Shown here: positions 1 to 4,956 of the stretch, piece after piece
Layout of the letters: every line of letters starts with the position of its first letter
How positions within the stretch are numbered: the first letter of the stretch is position 1
Source: Solirubrobacterales bacterium
GTDB lineage: Bacteria > Actinomycetota > Thermoleophilia > Solirubrobacterales > Solirubrobacteraceae
Direction: 5' to 3'
NCBI GenBank assembly: GCA_009781575.1
Contig: WQXW01000151.1
Location: 1 to 5,327, forward strand
DNA length: 5,327 bases
Position numbers and translations under genes: made by a program
The notes under the pieces: model-generated
Database searches by the model: none
What the model was told of the DNA's origin: nothing
What the model saw: only the letters and a program-made list of their open reading frames with translations

Positions 1-37
1 GCCCCGCACCGCCTCGCCCCGCACCGTCGGCGCGCCC
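1..37. other. Left edge, no gene recognised; short direct repeat
   Basis: This short GC-rich stretch lies downstream of the stop codon of the leftward DUF4446 gene. An 11-base direct repeat (GCCCCGCACCG) is visible at 1-11 and again at 16-26. I see no convincing terminator hairpin followed by a T-run and no supportable reading frame. It may be 3' untranslated sequence or the edge of a neighbouring gene. Confidence 0.4.
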
Positions 38-580
38 TCAGGCCGCGGGCTGGTGGGCATCGCTGGGGGAGCTCTCCGGCGAGAGCGCCACGCGGATCGC
101 CTCGGCCTCCTCCGGCGAGAGCTCCCCTTCTTCGCTCTGCCCGCCGCGAACCTGCTTGGCGTACACGCGCGCCTGGTCGCGGTGGTGTATGCAGGTGAGC
201 ACGATCCCCGAGCAGGTGTTGTCCAGCAGCGCGATCGACATCGACTGGCGCCCGGAGAACTCGTTGTAGGCGTCGTAGCGCACGAGCGCGCGGTGCGCGA
301 TGGCGCCTTCCAGCGCGCTCTCCACGCCGGCCAGGCGCCCGTCGAGCCGCTCGGCCACCTCCCCCACGTACTCGCGCAGCGCTTCGAAGCCCTCCCCGAT
401 CGCGCTCGCGTGAGCCACGAGGTCGCGCTCGCCGCCGCCGCCGAGCACCGCCCGCTGTGCGCGGCGCACGCGCCGCAGGCTCACGAACGCGGCGGCCGAT
501 GCGGCCAGCGCCAGCGCCGCCAGCGCGGCCGCCGCCAGCGCGATGATCCCGGTGGTGTCGGTCAGCGAGGAGGCGATCAC
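38..580 (-). CDS. DUF4446 family membrane protein
   Basis: This 180-residue protein matches what I know of the DUF4446 family, a small family of unknown function in Actinobacteria and Firmicutes. It has one N-terminal membrane segment (about residues 11-33), then a basic stretch (RRVRRAQR, 36-43) that suggests the rest is cytoplasmic. A helical, possibly coiled-coil region follows (about 50-95). The conserved core is at 97-145, with the recognisable RYDAYNE (101-107), SIALLD (115-120) and HRDQARVYAKQV (133-144) blocks. The C-terminal tail (150-180) is acidic, then Ser/Pro rich. The start is GTG at 580, the first standard start after an in-frame TAA at 593-595. The best Shine-Dalgarno sequence lies 16 bases upstream, which is too far to be comfortable. 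The gene lies 31 bp after the CARDB-like gene in the same direction, so the two are probably co-transcribed. Function is unknown. Family assignment is confident, the exact start less so. Confidence 0.85.
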   Translation of the reverse strand: MIASSLTDTTGIIALAAAALAALALAASAAAFVSLRRVRRAQRAVLGGGGERDLVAHASAIGEGFEALREYVGEVAERLDGRLAGVESALEGAIAHRALVRYDAYNEFSGRQSMSIALLDNTCSGIVLTCIHHRDQARVYAKQVRGGQSEEGELSPEEAEAIRVALSPESSPSDAHQPAA

Positions 581-596
581 GTGGGGGATAACTTAG

Positions 597-602
597 CTCC
601 TC
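597..602 (-). promoter_or_regulatory. Shine-Dalgarno GAGGAG ahead of DUF4446 gene
   Basis: On the minus strand this reads GAGGAG, a perfect ribosome binding site core. It lies 16 bases before the GTG start at 580, but only 7 bases before an in-frame ATC codon at 587-589. The in-frame TAA at 593-595 rules out any start further upstream. It lies in the 31-bp gap after the stop of the upstream leftward gene. Confidence 0.5.
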
Positions 603-611
603 GCGCCACGG

Positions 612-1742
612 TCATTGCTGGAATTCTGCATCGTAGGTGCCCTTGTTGTTTTCGGTTTCGGTCTCGCCCGGCACCGGTTCGATGTAGACGGTGATCGTGG
701 AGGCCGTCGCGAGGGTCACACCGCTGACCGGGATGTCCACCGTGAGGCTCTGGTGCGGTTCGGTGCGGTTGATCGTGTGCGACGCGCTCACGGTCTTGCC
801 GCCGCCTTCCACCGACACGCTCACCTTCACGTTGGTCTGCACGTTTTCGCCGGAGTTTTCGAGCCCCACGGTGAAGGTCGGGTTGGCGCCGCCGGCGATG
901 TGGTTCAGCGCGGGCGCTTCCTGGAGGGTGTTTTCGCCCACCGCCACCGAGGTCAGCTTGTGGCCGTGCGTGCCCGGCGCCACCGGCCCGCCCGCCCCGC
1001 TCCCCCCGCCCGATTTGCCCGTGATGCGCGACAGCACCGTTTCGCTTTCCAGCCAGCCGATGTTGGGCAGGAAGTGGCTGGTCGCGGTGGTCTCGCCGTT
1101 CACGCCGTCCGCGGTGAGCGTCTGCTGGATCAGGGGGGTCACGCGCTGTGCGTAGACGACGTCGGAGGCGAGGAAGTTCTCCATCGCGCCCGCGATGTTG
1201 GCGCTGGCCTGCTTGCTGTGCCCGCCCAGCGCCGCGCGCACCTGGCCGGCCACGCGGTGCACGCCTTCCGCGCGCAGGTCCAGCGCCAGCAGCAGGTTGC
1301 GCTGGGCCGGCGCCATGTCGCCCGGCACCGACAGTTTGGCGGCCTCTTCGGAGAGCGTCTGGGCCTGGCCGTGCAGTTCGTCCAGCTTGACTTCCACGTC
1401 CAGCGGCGAGCGGCCCGAGGCGCCCAGCAGCGCGCGGAAGAGCTGGTGGGAGACCTGCTGGTCGGATTCGCGCGCGATCTGGTTGACCCGGTGGTTGTAT
1501 TCCTGCAGTTCCCGCACTTTCTGGCTTTTCAGGCAGCCGCTGACCGCCAGCACGAGCACGATCACCAGCACCACGCCCACCGCCGCGGCGATGCGCCGGC
1601 GCACCATGATCGTGTGGTGATCGGGTCCGTGATGAGTGCCCGCCGGTTGCGGGCGCCGCGGCCGCGGCCGCCCCCGCTGGCGGGTGGCTGTGGCGGACGG
1701 CTCGCGGTCCTCGCCGCTGCCGTCGTCGTCGAAGAACGACAA
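612..1742 (-). CDS. Membrane-anchored protein with C-terminal CARDB-like domain
   Basis: This 376-residue protein has no known function. The cytoplasmic N-terminus opens with an acidic patch (MSFFDDDGSGED) and continues as an Arg/Pro/His-rich linker to residue 45. A single hydrophobic segment follows at about 51-67, ending in SGC at 68-70. Residues 72-235 look mostly helical and probably extracytoplasmic. A Gly-rich linker (245-252) leads to a beta-rich domain (about 262-374) ending in PGETETENNKGTY, typical of CARDB, an Ig-like fold for adhesion or protein contact outside the cell. The start is TTG at 1742, chosen because GAGGAG lies 7 bases upstream. An internal ATG (residue 46, at 1605-1607) lacks a clear ribosome site. 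From that start, residues 46-70 would form a near-perfect lipoprotein signal with VSGC as lipobox. The gene is divergent from the kinase gene and precedes the DUF4446 gene. A similar architecture seems familiar in Thermoleophilia, but I cannot verify this here. Confidence 0.8.
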   Translation of the reverse strand: MSFFDDDGSGEDREPSATATRQRGRPRPRRPQPAGTHHGPDHHTIMVRRRIAAAVGVVLVIVLVLAVSGCLKSQKVRELQEYNHRVNQIARESDQQVSHQLFRALLGASGRSPLDVEVKLDELHGQAQTLSEEAAKLSVPGDMAPAQRNLLLALDLRAEGVHRVAGQVRAALGGHSKQASANIAGAMENFLASDVVYAQRVTPLIQQTLTADGVNGETTATSHFLPNIGWLESETVLSRITGKSGGGSGAGGPVAPGTHGHKLTSVAVGENTLQEAPALNHIAGGANPTFTVGLENSGENVQTNVKVSVSVEGGGKTVSASHTINRTEPHQSLTVDIPVSGVTLATASTITVYIEPVPGETETENNKGTYDAEFQQ

Positions 1743-1749
1743 GCTGCAA

Positions 1750-1755
1750 CTCCTC
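1750..1755 (-). promoter_or_regulatory. Shine-Dalgarno supporting the TTG start at 1742
   Basis: On the minus strand the sequence is GAGGAG followed by a 7-base spacer and then TTG. Ideal sequence and spacing decide the start of the CARDB-like protein in favour of TTG at 1742 over the internal ATG at 1607. Confidence 0.7.
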
Positions 1756-1783
1756 GAAGGGCTCTCTCGAAGTCCATCAGTAT

Positions 1784-1844
1784 GACGCCCGCGCCCCGAG
1801 CGGGCGACGCCCGAGCAGGGAGCGGAGCGCCGACGGCGAACCGT
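1784..1844. repeat. Palindromic, direct-repeat-rich unit (candidate dispersed extragenic repeat)
   Basis: Within 61 bases there are one 7-bp-stem inverted repeat (1786-1806), two short palindromic elements (1828-1838 and 1833-1844) and two pairs of direct repeats (GACGCCCG and CCCGAGC). This density, confined to the non-coding spacer, resembles REP-type extragenic elements. Only one copy is present in this window, so its dispersed nature is a guess. Confidence 0.3.
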
Positions 1845-1851
1845 AGGGGGG
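1845..1851 (+). promoter_or_regulatory. Short-spaced ribosome binding site for the kinase gene
   Basis: AGGGGGG lies directly before GTG at 1853. Counting AGGG as the pairing core leaves about 4 bases of spacing, shorter than usual. An in-frame TAG at 1844-1846 means no earlier start is possible. The next GTG (1874, residue 8) has no ribosome site. Confidence 0.45.
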
Positions 1852-1852
1852 C

Positions 1853-3562
1853 GTGGACACGCTCATCGCTCCCGTGCGCGCGCACGCCGAGCGGCGCCTG
1901 CTCGGCCGCTACCGCCTGCTCGAGCGGCTCGGCGAGGGCGGCTTCGGCGTGGTGTGGCGCGCCCACGACGAGCAGCTGCGCCGCGAGGTCGCGCTCAAGC
2001 GGATCGCGCTGCCGCCGCCCGCCCGCGACGACGCGCGCGCCCCCCGCCAGCCCGGCGCCGTCGAGCGCGCCCAGCGCGAGGCGCAGGCCGCCGCGCGCCT
2101 CTCCCACCCCGCGATCGTCGCGCTGTACGAGGCGCAGGCCGAGGGCGACTGCTTCTACCTGGTCAGCGAGCTGGTCCACGGCGCCACGCTGGCGCAGCTG
2201 ATCGCCGAGCGCGCGATCGAGCCCCAGCGCGCCGCGCAGGTGGGTGTCGCGATCGCCGGCGCGCTCGAGCACGCGCACGCGCGCGGCGTGATCCACCGCG
2301 ATGTGAAGCCCCACAACATCCTCGTCCCCCACGAGCCCCACCGCCGCGCGGCGATCGCCAAGCTGACCGACTTCGGCGGCGCCACGCTGGCGGGCGCGGA
2401 TGCGCTGACCCGCACCGACGAGGTGCTGGGCACGCTCGCCTACATGTCGCCCGAGCAGAGCGAGGGGCGCGAGGCGGGCGAGCCCTCCGACCTCTACTCG
2501 CTGGCGCTCGTGCTGTACGAGACTCTGGCCGGCGCCAACCCCGTGCGCGGCTCCACGCCGGCGGCCACCGCGCGGCGCATCGGGCGGCCGGTGCCCCCGC
2601 TCACGCACCGCCGGCCCGACCTGCCACATGAGCTGACGCACGCGATCGACCGCGCGCTGGCGCCGTCGCCGCCGCAGCGCGGCACGCTCGCCGAGCTGCG
2701 CATGGCGCTCGAGGACGCCGTGCACGCCGGCCTGCACGCTCCGCGGCCCGCGCGCGGGGGGCGCTGGGAGCGCGCGGAACGCTCCGAGCGCGGGGAGCTC
2801 GAGGAGCCGGCCGATCGCACCGAGCTCGCCGAGCGCGAGGACCCCGCCGACCCCGCCGACCCCGCCGACCACGACGACGCCGAGCGGCCGGCCTCGCCGC
2901 TGCGCGCGCGCCTGCAACTGCCCCGCGTCGTGTGGCTGGGGCTGGGCGTGGCGCTGGCGGTGTGGCTGGCGGCGCGCGGCCTGCCCGGGGCGGGCCTGCT
3001 GGTCCTGGCGGCCACCGCGCCGCTGTTGGCGCTGCCGCGGCGCGCCGGCCCGGGGTGGATGGCCGCCGCGCTGGCGCCGGCGCTGGGCGTGGTGGGGCTG
3101 GCGGGCGCGTACCCCGCGCTGGCGGCCCAGGCCGGCCGCTGGCGCGCGCGCGCCGCGTTGGGCGCGCTGGGCTACTGGTGGCTGTGCCTCGCGGAGCCGC
3201 TCGTGGGGCGGCGCCTGTGGCTGGGGGCGACGGGCGTGCCGGCGCGCGCGCGCTGGGAGGGCTCGCTCGAAGTGGCCGCGGCGCACGTCCTGGGAGGGGT
3301 GCTCACGCTGGGCGTGCTGGGGGGCGCGGCGCTGTGGGCGGTGGGCGCGGCGGTGCTGCCGTGGATCGTGCGCGGGCGCAGCGCGCTGCTGGACATCGGG
3401 GCGGTGTCGATCTGGAGCGCGGCGCTCATCGCGGCGGCGCCCACGCTCGGGCACGGCCCGCCGTTTGCGCTGGCGCACCCCTCCCCGCGCGGCGCCGCCG
3501 TGGGCGCGGTGTTGGGCGCGCTGCTCGCGGTGGCCGCGCGAGCGCTGCGGGGCCCCGTCTGA
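1853..3562 (+). CDS. Hanks-type Ser/Thr protein kinase with polytopic membrane C-terminus
   Basis: This 569-residue kinase should phosphorylate Ser/Thr residues of envelope and division proteins and the FHA proteins encoded next to it. The catalytic domain spans about residues 20-290. It has a glycine loop (GEGGFGVV, 27-34), ATP-anchoring K49, the C-helix E76, the HRDVKPHN catalytic loop (148-155, D150) and DFG at 173-175. The activation loop carries T186 and T188 in a TxT pattern like the autophosphorylated pair of mycobacterial PknB. SPEQ (199-202) and D213 complete the fold, so the enzyme should be active. Residues 304-346 form a charged Glu/Arg/Asp linker with three ADP-type repeats. From about 358 to 566 there are roughly six to seven hydrophobic segments, including GYWWLCLAEPLVG (440-452). 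No PASTA repeats are present. The start is GTG at 1853, just after an in-frame TAG. It heads the operon, 47 bp before fhaA. Kinase call is very secure; the tail's role is unknown. Confidence 0.95.
   Translation: MDTLIAPVRAHAERRLLGRYRLLERLGEGGFGVVWRAHDEQLRREVALKRIALPPPARDDARAPRQPGAVERAQREAQAAARLSHPAIVALYEAQAEGDCFYLVSELVHGATLAQLIAERAIEPQRAAQVGVAIAGALEHAHARGVIHRDVKPHNILVPHEPHRRAAIAKLTDFGGATLAGADALTRTDEVLGTLAYMSPEQSEGREAGEPSDLYSLALVLYETLAGANPVRGSTPAATARRIGRPVPPLTHRRPDLPHELTHAIDRALAPSPPQRGTLAELRMALEDAVHAGLHAPRPARGGRWERAERSERGELEEPADRTELAEREDPADPADPADHDDAERPASPLRARLQLPRVVWLGLGVALAVWLAARGLPGAGLLVLAATAPLLALPRRAGPGWMAAALAPALGVVGLAGAYPALAAQAGRWRARAALGALGYWWLCLAEPLVGRRLWLGATGVPARARWEGSLEVAAAHVLGGVLTLGVLGGAALWAVGAAVLPWIVRGRSALLDIGAVSIWSAALIAAAPTLGHGPPFALAHPSPRGAAVGAVLGALLAVAARALRGPV
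2840..2866 (+). repeat. Three tandem 9-bp repeats in the kinase linker
   Basis: GACCCCGCC occurs three times in perfect tandem, followed by a degenerate fourth copy (GACCACGAC, 2867-2875). In the kinase frame it encodes Asp-Pro-Ala units in the acidic linker between the catalytic domain and the membrane segments. Such in-frame repeats can change copy number by slippage and so alter linker length. Confidence 0.8.
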
Positions 3563-3593
3563 CTGACGTAGCATGGCCCTGGGCGGCCCCGGT

Positions 3594-3598
3594 GGAGG
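3594..3598 (+). promoter_or_regulatory. Shine-Dalgarno GGAGG for the FhaA-like gene
   Basis: GGAGG lies 11 bases before ATG at 3610. It overlaps an alternative in-frame GTG at 3592, which would have no upstream site of its own, so ATG 3610 is preferred. No terminator is visible between the kinase stop and this site. Confidence 0.55.
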
Positions 3599-3609
3599 CG
3601 CGCCTCGAG

Positions 3610-4428
3610 ATGAACCCACTGAGGAGTTTAGAGAGCATGATCGCCAACCTCGTGGAGGGCGCGTTCGGACGCGCGTTCCGCTCGGAGGTGCGCCCAATGG
3701 AGCTGGCACGCAAGCTGGCGCACGAGATGGACGAGCACCGCACGCCGTCGCTGTCGCGCACCTACGCGCCCAACGAGTACCACGTGTGGCTCTCCCCGCA
3801 GGACCGCGAGCACTACGAGGACGTCGAGCAGGACGTGATCGACGAGCTGTGCGCGCACCTGCTGGAGCACGCGCGCCGCGAGGAGCTGGTGCTGGGCGCG
3901 CGGCTGTCGGTGCTGTTCCACACCGACCGCGACCTGCGCCTGGGCGAATTCGGGATCCAGGCGCGCTCCACGCGGCCCGAGCTGGGCGCCGAGCCGGCTC
4001 CGGCGCGCTCCGCGGCGCGCCCGGGGACGCGGCGGGGGCTGCAGACGGGGCTCGCCGAGGTGGACCCCGACGAGCACGGCAAGACCATGATCTACTCGAG
4101 CTCCGAGCGGTTGCGGGGGCCGATCGAGGAGGGGCACGCGCGCCGCAGCGCGCGCCCGCTGCTGCTGGTGAGCGGCCGGCGCATGGTGCTGCCGCCGGGT
4201 GGCGGCGTGATCGGGCGCAGCCGCGAGTGCGACGTGGTGCTGGACGACACCGGCATCTCGCGCAGGCACGCCGAGCTGCGGCCCTCGCCGCAGGGCTGGA
4301 CGATCGCCGACCTGCGCTCGACCAACGGCGTGCGCGTCAACGACCGCCCGATCGAGGGCGCGCAGGTGCTGCGCTCCGGCGATCGCATCGAGCTGGGCTC
4401 GACCAGGATCGTGTTCGAGCAGCGATGA
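3610..4428 (+). CDS. fhaA: FhaA-like DUF3662 and FHA domain protein
   Basis: This 272-residue soluble protein is a phosphothreonine reader. Residues 1 to about 120 are a DUF3662 (FhaA N-terminal) domain, with the typical opening of a short Leu-rich helix, then VEGAFGRAFRSEV, ELARKLAHEMD and the SRTYAPNEYHVWLS block. A flexible Ala/Arg/Pro-rich linker follows to about 180. The FHA domain covers about 184-272 with all expected contact residues: R203 in IGRS, S217 and H220 in ISRRHAEL, and T238-N239 in STNG. Just before it, DPDEHGKTMIYSS (152-164) places T159 in an acidic context suited to a Hanks-kinase target. In mycobacteria FhaA binds phosphorylated MviN/MurJ and connects kinase signalling to peptidoglycan synthesis; a similar role is inferred. 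The start at 3610 is set by the domain boundary and GGAGG upstream. It overlaps the next gene by 4 bases (ATGA). Confidence 0.93.
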   Translation: MNPLRSLESMIANLVEGAFGRAFRSEVRPMELARKLAHEMDEHRTPSLSRTYAPNEYHVWLSPQDREHYEDVEQDVIDELCAHLLEHARREELVLGARLSVLFHTDRDLRLGEFGIQARSTRPELGAEPAPARSAARPGTRRGLQTGLAEVDPDEHGKTMIYSSSERLRGPIEEGHARRSARPLLLVSGRRMVLPPGGGVIGRSRECDVVLDDTGISRRHAELRPSPQGWTIADLRSTNGVRVNDRPIEGAQVLRSGDRIELGSTRIVFEQR

Positions 4429-4955
4429 GCACGCTCCAGCCGGTGTCCAAGGCGCTCGAGTTCGGCTTCCTCGCGGTGCTGTACCTCTTCCTGCTGTGGG
4501 TCGCGCGCAGCGCGCTGCGCGACCTGCGCCGCGCGCCGGGCGAGCGTTCCCCGGGTGGCCGCGGCCCGGGCGGGCCGGGCGGCAACGGGGTTCCGCTGGG
4601 GCCGGACGCCACCGGCATGTACGCGGCCTCCTCGCTGGGCGCCCACGACATGGCCGCGCGCGCGCCGCGCCTGGTGGTCGAGCGCGCGCCGGGCCACGAT
4701 CGGGGCATGATCTACGACCTCGACGGCGATCTCGTGCTGGGCCGGGGCGACCGCGCGGAAGTGCGCCTGCAGGACCCCTTCGCCTCCTCCAGCCACGCGC
4801 GCATCTACCAGCAGGGCGGGATCATGGTGATCGAAGACCTCACCTCCACCAACGGCACCTACCTCAACGAGGAGCTGCTGGAGACGCCGAGGCCGCTGCA
4901 CCCCGGCGACCGCGTGCGCATCGGCGAGAGCGAATTCACCTTCGAGGCCGACTGA
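4425..4955 (+). CDS. fhaB: FhaB-like membrane-anchored FHA protein
   Basis: This 176-residue protein combines one N-terminal membrane segment (about 11-27, GFLAVLYLFLLWVA) with a cytoplasmic C-terminal FHA domain, the usual FhaB/FipA layout. The intervening region (28-75) is Arg-rich and then Gly/Pro-rich and probably disordered. The FHA domain (about 78-176) keeps R107 in LGRG, S121 and H124 in SSSHARI, and T142-N143 in STNGTYLN, so phosphothreonine binding should be intact. Length and architecture match mycobacterial FhaB, which recruits phosphorylated partners such as FtsZ-associated proteins at the division site; this role is inferred. The ATG at 4425 overlaps the fhaA stop as ATGA, and no strong ribosome site precedes it, so it is likely translated by coupling to fhaA. 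One base separates its stop from the phosphatase start. Confidence 0.92.
   Translation: MSTLQPVSKALEFGFLAVLYLFLLWVARSALRDLRRAPGERSPGGRGPGGPGGNGVPLGPDATGMYAASSLGAHDMAARAPRLVVERAPGHDRGMIYDLDGDLVLGRGDRAEVRLQDPFASSSHARIYQQGGIMVIEDLTSTNGTYLNEELLETPRPLHPGDRVRIGESEFTFEAD
4568..4590 (+). other. G-quadruplex-type motif in fhaB linker coding sequence
   Basis: Four runs of at least three G (4568-4570, 4572-4574, 4577-4579 and 4587-4590) are separated by loops of 1, 2 and 7 bases, so the coding strand and mRNA satisfy the simple G3+N1-7 rule. It encodes part of the Gly/Pro-rich linker. In DNA this GC-rich it may be chance. Confidence 0.35.
4944..4947 (+). promoter_or_regulatory. Ribosome binding site for the phosphatase gene
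   Basis: GAGG lies 9 bases before ATG at 4957, inside the last codons of fhaB. With only one base between the fhaB stop and this ATG, reinitiation probably also contributes. Confidence 0.4.
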
Positions 4956-4956
4956 G

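Larger units (their letters stand above)
1743..1852. promoter_or_regulatory. Divergent intergenic region with palindromes and direct repeats
   Basis: This 110-bp spacer separates the leftward CARDB-like gene from the rightward kinase operon, so it must carry promoters for both unless they lie inside genes. I see no strong -35/-10 pair. TATGAC at 1781-1786 (plus) is the most AT-rich hexamer and only a weak -10 candidate. Structure is plentiful. CGCCCGC (1786-1792) pairs with GCGGGCG (1800-1806) around a 7-base loop. GACGCCCG occurs at 1784-1791 and 1806-1813, and CCCGAGC at 1795-1801 and 1810-1816. CGCCG-A-CGGCG spans 1828-1838. ACGG-CGAA-CCGT (1833-1844) could form a small hairpin just before the kinase ribosome site. 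CTCGAAG repeats at 1753-1759 and 1766-1772. Promoter function is inferred from gene orientation only. Confidence 0.5.

Noticed and set aside
1659..1670. 12-bp perfect palindrome CGGCCGCGGCCG
   Set aside because: It lies inside the Arg/Pro-rich linker codons of the CARDB-like gene and is explained by GC-rich Arg, Pro and Gly codons, so I do not treat it as an operator or terminator.
577..1749. Long open frame on the minus strand, 390 codons, overlapping the CARDB-like gene
   Set aside because: Its translation is low-complexity Arg/Gly/Ala/Pro sequence, as expected from a frame-shifted reading of GC-rich coding DNA. The overlapping frame has clear domain structure and a perfect ribosome site.
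3241..3252. Alternating GC run with Z-DNA potential
   Set aside because: It is short, inside the kinase coding sequence, and explained by Ala-Arg codons; similar runs are scattered through the window.
2932..3609. Upstream extension of the fhaA frame back into the kinase gene
   Set aside because: The extension reads as Gly/Ala/Arg repeats and overlaps the kinase tail. The DUF3662 domain starts naturally at ATG 3610 with a ribosome site.
3563..3609. Possible terminator between the kinase gene and fhaA
   Set aside because: There is no strong hairpin followed by a T-run, only successive stop-like triplets and a ribosome site, consistent with one operon.
1562..3709. Very long open frame of 715 codons antisense to the kinase gene
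   Set aside because: The translation is Arg/Ala/Gly-rich with no domain pattern, while the plus strand carries every kinase motif. Long antisense frames are usual at this GC content.
3573..4424. Upstream extension of the fhaB frame over fhaA
   Set aside because: It overlaps well-conserved fhaA in another frame and gives low-complexity sequence. The FhaB membrane segment begins just after ATG 4425.
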